A stretch of DNA of 64,000 nt from contig NC_088099.1 in the NCBI RefSeq assembly GCF_036370855.1, positions 26,503,501 to 26,567,500 on the forward strand, written 5' to 3'. Shown here piece after piece: positions 1-14,100 of the stretch. A program made the position numbers and the translations under genes. Under the pieces are notes generated by a model, which saw only the letters and a program-made list of their open reading frames with translations, made no database searches and was not told the origin of the DNA. Position 1 is the first letter of the stretch. Every line of letters starts with the position of its first letter. The DNA is from Dromaius novaehollandiae (lineage: Eukaryota; Chordata; Aves; Casuariiformes; Dromaiidae).

Positions 1-2044
1 ATATTCATGCCATTATAATCATTCCAGCACCCAGCTGTTTGTATCCCTGTCTCTCTGACACGCTTTTGTAAAAGATCTCTTTTGTAAGAAATTAAATAGG
101 TCAGTCCAATTCCATCATGCTGTGAAGCAAGTGGCCCAGATTTACTTTAGTGCAAACCATTAATGTTCAGATTGTCCTTTTGCTTTACCATTCATGATTG
201 GCAATGGAAGCACATACAGAAACTCCCTAAACTTGGGCAGTCCAGGTAAAGGTCAGGACACTCACAGTCCGTGCCTCCTGTGCTCCTCCTGCTTTCCCCA
301 AAACGACAAGACATGATGCAGAGCTGTGGCACCGTTCCTCTTGCCAGTGGCAATGGCTCAGGCATCTGTACGGTCTTGTTTGTGTCACTGGCTAGCAAAG
401 AGGAAGGGCTGTTGTGGGAGTCAGTTATGCTTTTTAGATGTATTTTATACAGTTTATTGTGATACCCAGAATGTAGGAAGAATGTTGTGTTTTTGAAGTA
501 GGTGTCTCAAAAGAAGAAAACCATTCAGAAGTTGAATGTATCCATTTCTCCCCCTTTCGCTTATATGTCTTCTGCTTGCTATCCTGAAGGAGTTACATGC
601 ACAGTAGAGGCTTTATTTAGATTGTAGGCCACCGAGGACAGAAACAGTCTTTGGGGTGGGTGTGTGTACAGTGCCAACACTAGAAGGTCCTGGACTATGC
701 TCTACATAAACTCAAAATACAAACAGTAATAATAATGATACCTGCTCTCAGCTGTGGTTATCTAGTACCACTGCTGTTCTGTGTCCTTTTTCCAAGTTAG
801 AGAAGACTTTTGCCATTTGGTGGCCAAGTTCCTAATTATACCTGAGGGCATTTCAGTGTTACCTTATGTCAGGGGTTTTAAATCTTTTTTTTACTGTCCT
901 TTGCTTAAATAGAGCTAATGCATGTAAGAATAGGTTCTTCTCATATATCCTTTCATATCCATTCTCTTTACAAATCCTCCCACTTGTTTTTCTCTTTCTA
1001 CCTTTTGGACGATTTCTCTGTGCAACAGTATAAAATATATTATCTGCTGCCATGTTCTTCCTTTGTTATTTTTGAAAGTGAATCTGCAAAACCTATGTAT
1101 GCATCTCCAAAATCTTGGTTGGAGCTAATTCAGAATCCTAAAATTACTGCCTTTTTTGCCTTTCTAATTTGACCTTTTTTTAGCATTATAATAAGGGGAT
1201 GGAACTCCAGACCAGAGGAAGCCAGCAATTAACTCCGACTGCGCGAGGCTGTCGGAGCGTGGCTGCTGTTTCTCAAAGCGAGTTTTGACATCTTCCTGTA
1301 CAATGGACCCCCAACCTCTAACTGCGTGCCTGGCCTATCCTATTCATTGCTGCCTTTTCTACTTCTGTGATGGCACATATTGCCTCAAAAGACCTGTATC
1401 TGCCTCTGTTCACAAAACACACATCCCTTCTTCTTACCTACTGTCTCAACATATCCTCCTCCCGATCGATTCAAAGCTAGTGGGTCTCAAGTCATGTATA
1501 AAGTAAGCGTCAGAAAATCTCTGTGCAAAGTAGGTTAACTTGTCCCTTCTCCCTGTCTTCCCCAAAATCCAAACAGTACCTCAGTTCAAATATAGAGTCA
1601 TACCTTCTCTCACACGTCTCAATACTTGAGACACTTTGAGAATACTTTTAATCACTTCAAGATTCAACTGGATTCTGCAAAAATCTAGCAATCTTTTTTT
1701 TTGAGAGAGAGAGAGAGTCAGTGTTATTAGGACAGTTACTCATTTGAACATGGCCTCCAGTTATAATGGAGAACATTAGAAACACTGTCTTTTGGATTTT
1801 GAAATGTGCAAAGATTATATATTATAAATATTGCTAAATGACAAAGTTTCCGTATAATTTTGCATGGTCATTGGTCTGCACAATATATCAATTTTATCTC
1901 ATCTTGCATCACAAGGACAGTTCTGTTTTACAGTTGAGATAATTGTCAGTAACAGTGCTTTGAATGTTTGCATTTTAATATGGAAGTAGAGGTTCACTGG
2001 AAAGAGCTGCTAGGCATAAAATGTCTTTTTTCTTCTTCTCAAAG
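1..2044 (+). other. ANKIB1: ANKIB1 intron (left end of window)
   Basis: No ankyrin exon or other coding segment was found. The last ankyrin-side exon, whose human version ends near EYAALDKRE, is not here. There is a short (GA)n run near 1703-1716. Otherwise it is unremarkable AT-rich intron. Confidence 0.6.
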
Positions 2045-2162
2045 CCATATGAGGGGCTAAGACTTCAGGATCTGCGAAGGCTTAAGGATATGCTGATAGT
2101 GGAGTCTGCTGACATGCTTCAAGCCCCACTGTTCACTGCAGAAGCTCTGCTTCGGGCACACG
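2045..2162 (+). CDS. ANKIB1: ANKIB1 exon: start of UBA-like segment
   Basis: The exon reads [20 protein letters not shown] and ends in LLRAH plus one base. The acceptor is tctcaaag and the donor is G|gtaatc. It carries the end of the ankyrin-to-RBR linker and the first half of an Ariadne-like UBA segment. The split Asp codon is completed by the exon at 6529. Confidence 0.93.
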
Positions 2163-5100
2163 GTAATCAAAAACTTTAAAGACTAAAAAAATTGTTTTCG
2201 GCAAAATAAAAATTGCATTTGTGAGAGCATTTTCTTTTTATTTGCGAGTAAAAGAGCAGTAATAGCTAATCAAATACCAGGAAATAGTTCCTACGGTATT
2301 TCAGAAAGAAGTACATCTGCAGTATGTCAAAAGCATTAATGCAGACAGTGAGAACCAATAGGGAAATGATTCAGACAAGGAATTATAACGGAAGAAGTTT
2401 TAACCTAAAGCAGTGTAGAGAAACAGCTTTCTTATTTTAGTGATGAGACATAGAAATAGAACTTCTATGGCTTAATATTTGTCGAGTAAGTCAAAGAAAT
2501 TCATTGTACCTATTTTTGTCAGAATATTGGTTGTCTGCCACTAAATACCTGTGTATTTAATTTTTTGCTGCAATATAAAACCAGTCTGACCATTACAATA
2601 ACTAGCTGGAATTTGCCTTAGGGTTTAAAGTATAAGGGAGTATATCCTTTAAGGATTTTTATAATCACTGTTTTAATATTAGGTATACTTTTCCCTGTGT
2701 ATATCTTTAACAAGTTAAATTTCACTCAAAACCGTTCGTGCTCTCATCCTGTAATTTGAAGCGGCAGTGTCAGGATGGGTATATACTGACTTCAGTGTGT
2801 TTCCCCCAGACAAAAGTATTTTTCTGAAACCTGCTGGAAGCTTTAGGCTTTGATTCAGTGAATCAGAACTTGTGCTTCGTGAAACATCTGCATTGTCCCC
2901 GTATGCCAAAGGGACTGCTCAGGTAGCTAATAGTTTGCTTGCTCTTCACCAGATTGCTGGATTAAGCGTCAGTTAATGTTTACTCTGTTATTTTTGTGGG
3001 CTCCTTCCTTGCATACAAAATAGAGAGAGAGGAAATGTGAAATAGAAAAACATGATTTTAAACCCACAATATTCGGCAGACTTTTTCATGAGTAGGTATG
3101 GTACCTGGAACTAATGTCTCTTTTTAATTATTTTGACTAATTTGTACTCTCATTCCTGTTAACATTGAATTAGGCTGACGTGAATTTGTGCCAGTGAGTT
3201 TACGTGCCAGTCTGATCATATTGAAGTCACATTCTTTGCCTATGTAATTTTTTGAACGTTGATTATTTGCCTTAATTCTCAAAGCATATTTATAGTATTT
3301 GCAGTATTTGAAAGCTATTTTGGATTCTCAGAATACTCCGTGAAGGCTGAATGTTTCTAAATATTTGACTAAATGGATAGGCATTTTTTGTAACCTGTGC
3401 AGACATCCCAAAGAAAATGATGGCAGTACTGCTGAGCCTGACATCACAGCCTGTAGGAAGACCAAAAGCACCGAGGCCGATGTGCATAAAATGTGCAGAA
3501 ATGTCTTCCAGCATGTAGTGAGCAGTAACTGAAAATTGAGAAGGAATCGGCCAGTGTTGCGAAGGTCTTTCTGCTGGTGTTGCCTTGGCCATGTAGCTGT
3601 AACTTAATGTGTTTGACCAGTGTGGACAGCAAAGCATACACAATTTACAAGTCATGAAAAAGTCAGCTATTTTGCCGGTAGCTGTAGTCATACACTGGAA
3701 ATTACTCAAAGATTTTTTTTTTTATTATTCGAAGTGAAGACACAGTGGTGGCAGGACCTAGTAAAAGGAATAACTGAACTATATACAGGACTTGAGACAA
3801 TTGGGAAGCACCAAATGCCAGATTGTAATGTTTTTGCATTTAGTCTGGAAATTCATAAAAGAATAATATGGAATCTTAACTTAATTCACACTTAGTGTAT
3901 AAAAAGCGTGTTTTAAATTCTTGCAAAGAGCATTCTTATTTACTACTTTAAATATTTTACAGACATTTGATATTTAATCCAACTAACTTTGTTTTATTGC
4001 ACAACTATATCAGTTTACTGACACAGGCTGTAAGAGTTGGGAGGCTATTTTTTGTTTGCCTTTTTTAACATTAATAGAAGTATGTAGGGTAAGAGCTAAG
4101 GGAAAAAAAACATTGTTATGGCAGTGACGGGGTGGGGGGGGAAAGGAACTTTCCAGTTTCTGTATAAATATTTTTTTCAACATTGTTCTTGTAGGACAAA
4201 ATGCATCATAGGTCATAGCAGTTTCTCATGTAGCTCATGCGAAAGCAGTTGATTTAAGGGTGAAAAAAAATGCCATTCAGCAAATACAACTACCTTTTAT
4301 TTTACTAAAACTCGTAACTTACTAAAGAAAACATAAAGGAATCCATTTACTAGCACATCTTAACCCTGGTTAATTTTAAAGATATATTACAGACAAAGGA
4401 ACTCAAAAAATCTTTAGCAAATTTTGCCTATATCTTAGCATCAGTAAGTTCCCCTATAAAAGATTATAAGGTCAGGATGATTTGAAAAATGTTATAGAAT
4501 TTATAATTATTGAAATGTAAATATGTTCAGGTTTCACGACTTCAGACAAATGAAATGAAACCAGTCCATAATGTATTACATAGTTTAGCTTAGTTAAGTG
4601 TTCAAAATCATCTCCACATCAAAGGATTTTTTGTATTAGAAATCAGGGAGCAAATTTCAGTATGATAGTAGTCATTCGACAGTAGCGGTATTTTTACTAA
4701 GTTCAGTGCTTAGAATAAATGCATCTTTTTTGCAACATCAGTACAGCGTAGGAATACTGTTTTTCTTTATAAAATCCAAAATTCAGTAAAAATGACACAG
4801 ATTTTTTGGTAAATAAAATGAGATTCCAGTGGAAGTATCTAACATTAAGAAAACTAATAACATTTATTTGAGTGAAAATTTGGGAAATTTCTCTTTCCTC
4901 TTGAATGTCCTGTTCATCTGATCTTTACATAGTGTTGATAGTTTGGGATTCAAATTAGTATAGGAATTTGATAGATTTGTCTTTAAATGAGAACTTTTAA
5001 TTGTTTTAAATAGGAAAGCATTTGCTATTCTTAAGATATCTTGAGTATTAATCTTAGGTATCAGAAATTGAAGACATTTCAAACAATGATTAAGAAAGAT

Positions 5101-8100
5101 TCTTTTTAGTTTTAAGCTCTTTGTACGTAGTATTAATAATATTTGTTCCACTAGTTCTTTTTTGTGTATAAATGGGGAATTTTAATCATGAATAACTGTA
5201 AAGCATTTAGGAAACTCTGATTACAGAATAAAGTCATAAGAATATATGAAGCTTTTTTTTTTTTAAGGATTATGTCACTTTTATAAACAGACTGGCAGCT
5301 CTTCAGGTGGCAAAAGTTTCATGTATTTCAGGTTAAGCAGGCTAATTTTGAAGTTTTTCAGCAAACCTGATTTGGAAGTTCGCGGTGGCAGCGAATAGCA
5401 AAAAGCACAGCTTGCACGCTTCCCTCTGCCACCCGCACGCCCAGCCGCTCTCCGTCCCTGCAAAGAGCAGCTCCGTGAGCCCTCCGCGGACAACTCTGCT
5501 TCGGACAAGAGGAGGCTGAGTTAAAGCGCTCTTAGCCTGACAGTTCAGTTCCCGAACTGCCCACGGGGCGTCTCATCCACAGGAAGTCAAGCAGTAGGGG
5601 AGATTCAGGCTCCCTGAAGTTAATGAGAGTTGTGCCATTTACTTTGATGGGAACAGCATTTCTCCTAGTATCTTAATCTAATTCAAAGCATCAGCTCTCT
5701 GTTAGCGTAATGATTGTGAAAACATCTGCTAAATCCTATACATACAAGAAACTCTGCTCACGTGAATGATCCTGCTGGGTAACTTGCAGGATTTATTAGC
5801 TTGCATTAACAAAGCATACGCAGCTTCAGGACCAAAGCTGGGGTACCCCAGGCTATGCCCAAATGTGGGAGAAGTGAGCCTGAATCTGCCTGATCTCTTC
5901 AGCTATGTGTACTCAAAGGAGAAAATTTCGGACTGGCTACATACCTCAAATGATCATTGTGTTGCTGAGAATTTGGGGGGTGAAAAGAATGCAGTATAAA
6001 ATGGAGGAATCAAATCTTGCTGAAAGAAAAAAAAAAAAAGCTTTAAAATCTGTTTGTAATGCAGGTCTGTACTAGGTTTCTTTCTTCATTTGTAACCCTC
6101 GGCTTGACCCTATCAAAATAAAAATGGAATAGACAAAAATGAATCTATACTGAAAATCAATTTTTTCATACAAAGGGAAAATATCAAAAATTCTGTGGGG
6201 CAAGGACTCTGCTGTATTTTGAGCTGCATTTGTGAGATCCCCAAGTCACTAAATAAATAATAAAAATAATTTTATTTAAGGCTGATATTACACAAAGGAA
6301 AAGCTTGCAGTGCAATTAGTTATATAAATATCTTGCATTATGTGTTATCTTGGAATACATTCTGTGAAATTTAGTATGTAAGGTTTCATTCACCTATATT
6401 TCAACAAAATTTATTTCTTACTGAATTTTTTAGATTAGTGTTTATATATTCTTGCAAGGATGCAGTTACAAAATATACTGGAAGCATTGTCAGCTGCCTC
6501 ATTTCCTGTGTCTGTATATTTATTGAAGATTGGGACAGGGAGAAGTTACTTGAAGCCTGGATGTCTAATCCGGAGAACTGCTGCCAGCGTTCGGGGGTTC
6601 AGATGCCAACGCCACCTCCAAGTGGCTACAACGCATGGGACACGCTCCCTTCTCCGCGGACTCCGCGCACCACGCGCTCCTCTGTAACCTCCCCGGATGA
6701 AATCAGCCCGTCACTCGGAGACATCGAGACAGCTGTGGTAAGCTTATAAACAGAGCTCAACTGACAGGGCAAAAGAGTTTATTTGTGGACATATGTACAC
6801 TTACACAGACAGGAGAGCTACCTTGACACTTTTTTTTTAATAACTTTGTAAAGGATGTAAAGCAATTTGTTTGCAGAAGTGGTGAACAGGGAAGTTTGCA
6901 CCTTAAACATGCTGCATAATCGGACAGTTGGGCATGCGGCTGGTACAAAGCACTCTGCTTTCACCTTGGCTGCTGCTCACAAAGCAGAATCTTATCCAGA
7001 CACAATCACATCAGTGCATTCGGCTCTTCTGAGCTTTTCTTTTAAAGCTTCTTGTCGAGATGTTCTCTTCTATTGTATCCGTTTCCCCACATATACTCAG
7101 TGCTGCAAACCCTGCCTTTTAAAAAAATTTCATTAGAAAACAAAATTCTCTTTGTCTGCATTTTGAAATGTCAGCCCACTAGTGTACTGTAAAATTATAA
7201 TTACTTTTACTATGTGTGGGCTGCTTCAAGCATTTTACAAGGCTATTGCAAATTTGAAATATGAAAGCGCCTTTCATTGAAATCAGTGTGGTTCTTCTGG
7301 AAAACAGAGTTCTCTTCTTAATAATCCACAGCTGCAACATTATAAAACTCTTTCTCCATGACCAAAGCATTTTTCTAGACTATTATATGCAGTCTTGTAA
7401 ATGGATCATCCCTGGATATCATGTTAAAATAAAAATTTTGCCTTCCTTCATAGATCCCTTTTTCTTGTCTAGCTATAAAATACTAAAAAAGAAGCTATAT
7501 GGAACAGTGTTGTTATTTTATTTACTTTAGGAGTGAAACATTGTTTGGGAATATTTCCCAATGAAAATGTGTAATGCACGATTACATGTGTTTGGTTTTA
7601 TATTTTATGTTCTGTTTTTCAGTGATGGGCCTTATGCCAGGACTGCAGGCTAGTGATAGTGATTGTGGTTCTAGATCTATTGTATCTAAATCCAACTCTG
7701 GAGTTACACATGTAGTATTCTTGTTTGCTTAAAAATCTTAGGTATCAAAGTAATGTTTTCAAAACACTTTTTATGAAGTAATACATGTTTTTCTAAAATC
7801 GTTTGTTTTGACAGGCAAATGAAAAATAAGAAGAATAAATAAAATCAAAGCATAGAACATTTAATGGAATGGTTTTAATTATAAGATATAGTTGATTTTC
7901 TGCTTGTTTAATTGTACTGAAATTTTGGATTTTACTTTGTGTTATTTTTATCGAATTATTTCACATTTAAAATGGTCACTTCTATTAAAGACAGACTCAG
8001 GGCTTCATTAACTTTCTTATTTGAAAGCTAAATTTTAAACAAGACTGAAAATGAATACACATGTAATAGCGAATGTTTTTGATGCATTATCAACCTCTAA

Positions 8101-11100
8101 AACACTTAACTTTAGCAAAGCAGTGAGATGAAATGACTGAAACAGCAATAAATGCCTTCATCAAGTTTTGCAATTTAAAATCAAACTTTTTTGGTTTTGT
8201 TTTGTTTTGGCTGTGACACAAGTGCTTTTTGAAAGTGGCATACCATAGACTAACTTTTTGAAAATGTTGTCCTGTGTGTGTGTAAAAATATATTGAAAGT
8301 TGAAGTAAATTTTTGTGGAATCTTTCCACTGGGGGGGGGGGGGGGGGGAATCCATTTGTACTCCTTTAAGAAATATTTGTATTCCTACCCAACCACAAGC
8401 AATGAGTAATTTCATCCCAACTATTTTAGCGTTTGCAGGGTAAGGGCATCGGTATTCAATATGTTATTTTTTCTATAGTAACTAGTTGTATAAAATTCAG
8501 TAGAGGTGTCTTAACTTCTGCTGAATTAGTTTTATCTTAACATTTTCTATATTTTGATTGAAAGCCTCACCTTTTTAAAAGAAATAGCCTCATGTAAATT
8601 ATTACTTAAAACAATTGCTGCTGTTGCACAACCCAATTGCTGTGTCTTTGTTTGGGGCCTGATTGTGTGAGATGCTAAACGTTTTCTGTCGACGTCATCT
8701 CCAAGCTCCGTTTCCGGCTGCCTGCAAAGCTGACGAGAAATTCAGGTCCCTTTTGCCCTTGGAACGCTAGCTCAAAGGGGTCCGCGCTCTGTGGGATGAA
8801 GCACTTGCTGAGCTGGAGCACATAACAGATGGCACCCCAAAATGTACTGCTTGGATGGGGGAGTTTCAGAAGGAGAGATAACTAAATCTTTTCCATTTCT
8901 ATTATAATAGGCTAAATAACACTTTCTTCCGGTTACAGTTAGAAGATGTTTTTCACTGCTCAACATTTCTTCACATTTTTGCTTGGATTTTCCAACGTAA
9001 TGTGTACTGCTAACGATATGACAGGCTTTAGGATATTTCTTAATCAGAAGTATGGGTTTTTTTCATCTACAGTGTGACATTTGTATGAGTAATATTTCTG
9101 TATTCGAAGACCCAGTGGATATGCCTTGTGGGCATGACTTCTGCAGAGCATGCTGGGAGGCGTGAGTATATGTACTTTTATGTCTTTTGAGAAATTTTTA
9201 TACTTCCCATTTTGAAGAGGAAAGGCCATAGACAGTGAACACCTAATATTAAAGTACTATTTGGGTTTCACAGAATTGCTGTTTTTGATCTTACTGAATG
9301 TTTAATTTGTCGTTCAAAGTGGCCATCAACTGTTTTATGCTTACGTAATGATTGTTTTGGTCCTGACTCAGCAATGCTATTAAGCATGTATTTTAAGCCT
9401 GTGTGTAAACAGAAGAGCCTACTCTTAGTTTGCTGGGGGTATTACAGTTTCTAAATTAAGCACGTGCTTAATTCGATCTCTTAGTTTGGCACACTAAACT
9501 TAGGCATCTTAAATCCATTTCCAGTCAGCAAAACAATTAAAATGCATTCTTACATTGAGGCTTGATAGTTGAGGAGTTAGCGTGAGCTTAAAAATTTTAT
9601 TAGTATAACTCTCTGATTAGCATACAGTTTTTTAAAGCGAAATAATCATGCTAATAAAAAGTCAGGCATGGATAATTATACTATTAATAAATATTAATCT
9701 CATTTCTATTTCCTCAGGAAAAATTATATCCGCATAAAGTGCGTTTGCGTTCATCTTTGTACCCATTCAAAAGATTGTATTGCTTCAGCTGTACTACTGT
9801 AGCACAACTAGTCCTTCTGTAGATTAGCCTAATTTAAATAAACCGATTCCTCCCATGTTAAGGAAGAACACTTTTTCCATGCGTGCTTTTAAAAGGTTAT
9901 TTTTAGGTGCTCAGAAAATTAATAGAATTTCTGTTGTCTTGTAAATTGTTATGCAAAGGTTTGGAAGTTACTAAGAGATCACTGGCTTGACACGGTGCTT
10001 CTAATTTGGGGTCTGGACTATGTGTACTGTGATTTGTGCACGCACTCGGGGCTGCAGTTCAATGTCAAGCAAGTGTTTGTGGTGGCATACGTAGGATGGG
10101 ATTTGTCTTTCCCAGCTAAGTTACGCAGCGCATAGTCAGGAGTGAGTCATCCCATTCTAAGGTATGAATCTAAAGCAGGATGAATTGGCAAGTCTCTTTA
10201 CCTTAACCATTAAAGGGCCCCAGATGACTAACTTAGAATAGGTGCTTGTGCTTTAGATGATGAATGCTAGATAAAATGAATGTCATCCCTGATGTGAGAT
10301 AAATAAAAAGATTATAGACTTTAGACTAAGCAGCCCTGTGCGCTGTGAGTTTCAGTCCAGCTGTCAGCAGATTTCTGAGCTTGCATTCTGCTAGTGGTTA
10401 GGGACTATAAAGTTCTCCTTCTAGAAATCTGTTTGCAAGAGCAAAGCTATTTTGACTAGCACAGTTGTAAAAATTAATTGCATGTCTAATTTAAAGTATT
10501 TTCTGCATTAACTACAGTTATGTGTTCCTTTTCAGATGTGAGTTAGAAGTAATGCTCAGTTTGATTAAACATTGCATAGCAGTCTCTCATAAATGGCAAA
10601 GGTGGAAACCACAAATATATAGGGTTGAGCATAGTTGTTGATGCTCACTTTTGAACTGTGATAGTTTTTTTTTTTTTTTTTTTTTTTTTTAGTATGCTTT
10701 GCCTCCAATCTGTGGCCCTTTTAGGCTAAAAGGGATATGTCCTATTCTTTGTTTTAGATAGATTAATTTGAATATCTGTGAACTTAGGATAAATACAAAA
10801 ATAGTATTCAGCAGCCTCTTAATTTTTACTTTTTATTCACAAATACTGACTGACAAAATTCTGGCAGATTTTTGAATCTGAAAATTCAGGAGGGTGAAGC
10901 TCACAACATTTTTTGCCCAGCATATGACTGTTTCCAGCTTGTGCCAGTAGACATCATAGAAAGTGTGGTTTCCAAGGAGATGGACAAAAGATACCTACAG
11001 TTTGACATTAAGGTAAATTATCAAACTGTTTCTGTATTCTTGAAATGTATTTCATTTTACTATAAATACCATGCAACTTCTATGTGAAATGGTGCAGTAT

Positions 11101-14100
11101 GTCTGTAACTTTCCAAGTAGAAATGAATAAATTAATATGTGCACTGAATTATTGGCTGTCTTACATACCTCCGTATGAATATTTGATATAGCATCAAAAA
11201 AGGAGCATATTTATTCCTCAAGTGCAAATGCAGTACTTCCATAATGTGTAACCTAATGCAGTATTAATAAAATTTTTGATCAAGCTAATGTCCATAACCT
11301 GTGATATGAAGCTTCTATTCTGCCAGACTTTTTCATGTTGACAAACTAAAATTTTAAAGAGTTTTTGAACATTTTTTATTACTAAGAGACTATTTTCATT
11401 TACAAATAGTGCCAGTTTCCCATTTTGGAAAATTATTGCCACAACTGAATGACTTAGAATTTTTTTCCATCCAATGCTTGGTATGATTGCTATTTATAGG
11501 AAAAGAAGTTGGAAAATCTTGATTTGGTTTTCTGATTGTTTTTTCTAATATGTTGATTTCCATTGTTGCATTTATTTTAAAAAGCAATCTTTCTATGGAA
11601 CTATGGAAAAAGCTAACTATGAAAGTTAAAACTTTTTTTTTTCTTTTTTTTTTTTTTTTAGGCCTTTGTTGAAAATAATCCTGCTATTAAATGGTGTCCT
11701 ATACCAGCCTGTGAAAGAGCAGTAAGGCTAACAAGACAAGGATCGAATTCAACAGGATCAGATACACTCAGCTTCCCTATGCTAAAAGCCCCTGCTGTAG
11801 ACTGCGGAAAAGGACATCTTTTTTGCTGGTTAGTACTAGAAGCTTATCTATGTCTACATAAACTGATAGTCATTGCTATTCTAGGGATTAATGAAAAGTC
11901 ACACTTAGCACCAAGCATGCAACAACAATGTGCACAGGATGACATATGACTATACCATCCTGTATCCATGCATTAAATAACCTAGAGTACACAAATATTT
12001 TTGTCTTTTGGGTCACAACAAAGGGTTATAATATTTTCTTTTCCCATTCATTATTAATTCTGTTAAATGCAAAACAGCTGCATGAAGTGTTGTGATTTTC
12101 AGCTCTGAGTGGGCAGGGAGAGAAGCAGGGTGTTGGTAGAGAGATTTTTTCTGTCTATTCTGGACAGTTATAGTATGATTGAAACACATGGCCCAGCCTG
12201 CATTATAGCACAGAGAATCTGGAATTTGTGGCTCTGTCAGAATTCAAGTGGACTCATGTCAGAAAAGCTGGAGTTTAAGAAGGACTGTTCCAGATCATTT
12301 GCTCCATACATAGCTGGTTCTGTTTGCCTGATCACTCCAATCCTTGTTTCACTTTGGGACCAGCACTTTTTCTTTGCATTACCTTCTACTGAGTTGTAAG
12401 TTCAACGCAAGCTCTAGAAGGAATATGAAGGCAGAAGAGATCTAAGAAACCATCCCTCAAAGACTGCCTAAAATATCTATCCTCAGTTGTTCTATGGAGA
12501 GGACAGCAAAAATAATTAAAAAAAAAAAAAAAAGTGGGAGATTTTTCTGAAGTCTGGAGTAAGCCCTGTCCTAGTTCCATGAGATTATCAGACTGATGAT
12601 TTAAAACTATTTTACTTTGGAAGTAGTACATCTTTTTCCCTCCTGGAAAATCAAAAAGGGTTAACCAAAATACAGACATTCAGACAAATTGAGTAATCTC
12701 TTTTTCCTGGATGGGGCATTTCTCAAGTGGAACCATGATCCAAGAAGAAGAGATCCCAAATAATCTGCTAGATTCCAGTATCTTAAAACCCTTAATGAAA
12801 GATATTTCTGATTTCATTTCTTTCTCCATGATCTCGGGAAAGGAGAAAGGAACAAGAAGAGAGTAGGCATAATGATACAGCCAAGAAAGACAGAAAATGG
12901 AACTTCATGCAAAACCTCTTAGAAAGAAGTTGTTCACAGTGGATGGAGAACTCAGAAAAAAAATCCTATGGGAACAAACCAGAAAGTTTCTACCAGTGAA
13001 TGTATAACAAACCTTTGCGCCTAGATACCACCCTCTCATCCTTGCTTATGATTGCTGGTCTCCTGAGAGAGAGAAGCAATTTTTCTGTTAACGTGAAGCA
13101 CAGAGCTGAGACCACTCTTGTGTAATATCAAGGTGGTCCTTCAAACATCGGCAGCCCCTGCTTCCTTTACATTGGCTGAATGTACTAGCTCCCCACAATG
13201 TCGTCTGAATGAAAATGTCCACTGAATGCATAATTTTGATGAGAAATAGCTCTCTGTTTCCTAGTAATATTTCTAAATTATTTTATGTGAAGGCTTTGAG
13301 ATATAGCGCAAGCAAATAGAGTTAACATCTCAAAAAAAAAAAAAAAAACTTCACTCTGTCAGCAGAATATTAAAGAAGGCCTCTCCAAGGCCTTTTTTTT
13401 TCCTCCCCACAAAACTGAATGAAGACTTTCAGCAATGTCAAGAAAGTTCTGCTCACAACTGAAGCATTCTGCAGTACTATAAATCAGAACTATTTGCTGA
13501 GGACAATCATATTAGTCTTACAGTACAAAAAAAACCTGTGTATGATACAAAGAGTTCCTCTACAGAAAAAGAAAGTGTTCTCAGTTCAGAGGGTTTTCAT
13601 CATTACTGCATGCTTAAAGGAAGCTTGCTTTATATCTTTTAAGTTCAGTCAGCATGTCCCACATTTCCAGATTTCTGGCACTTCTGCAAGTTTTACCCAA
13701 GTTAACTACAAATTGGACTTTATAATGTCAACTGATACTGCATTTAGTAAAAGATTTTTTCAGACTGTATCTGTCAAAAAAACCCCAACCAGCCCCTAGA
13801 TACATACTTGCTATTGCATAGTAAGGGACTATCCATGAAGTTATGTCAATATGGAATTTCCTTTTCTAAGATCTGCAGCCTTCCGGCTCATAGAAGTAAG
13901 AAAATTCTCTGGCTCTGTTGAGCAATTTCTCCTTTTTTATGTGGAAGTAGGAATGTTCCTCCTAAGTAGAGAGTTCCTTTGAATTTACTCATTTTTCATA
14001 ACTCACCATTAACAGTGCGTTACACAAAAACTAATTTCTTATGAAAAAGATAAATTCTTCTCATCCTAATTCTTGATTCCATTCCCTTTCAGAAAAATCA

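Noticed and set aside
13419..13799. 126-codon + strand open frame in an ANKIB1 intron
   Set aside because: Low-complexity composition, no motif, no conserved neighbour; not supported as a gene.
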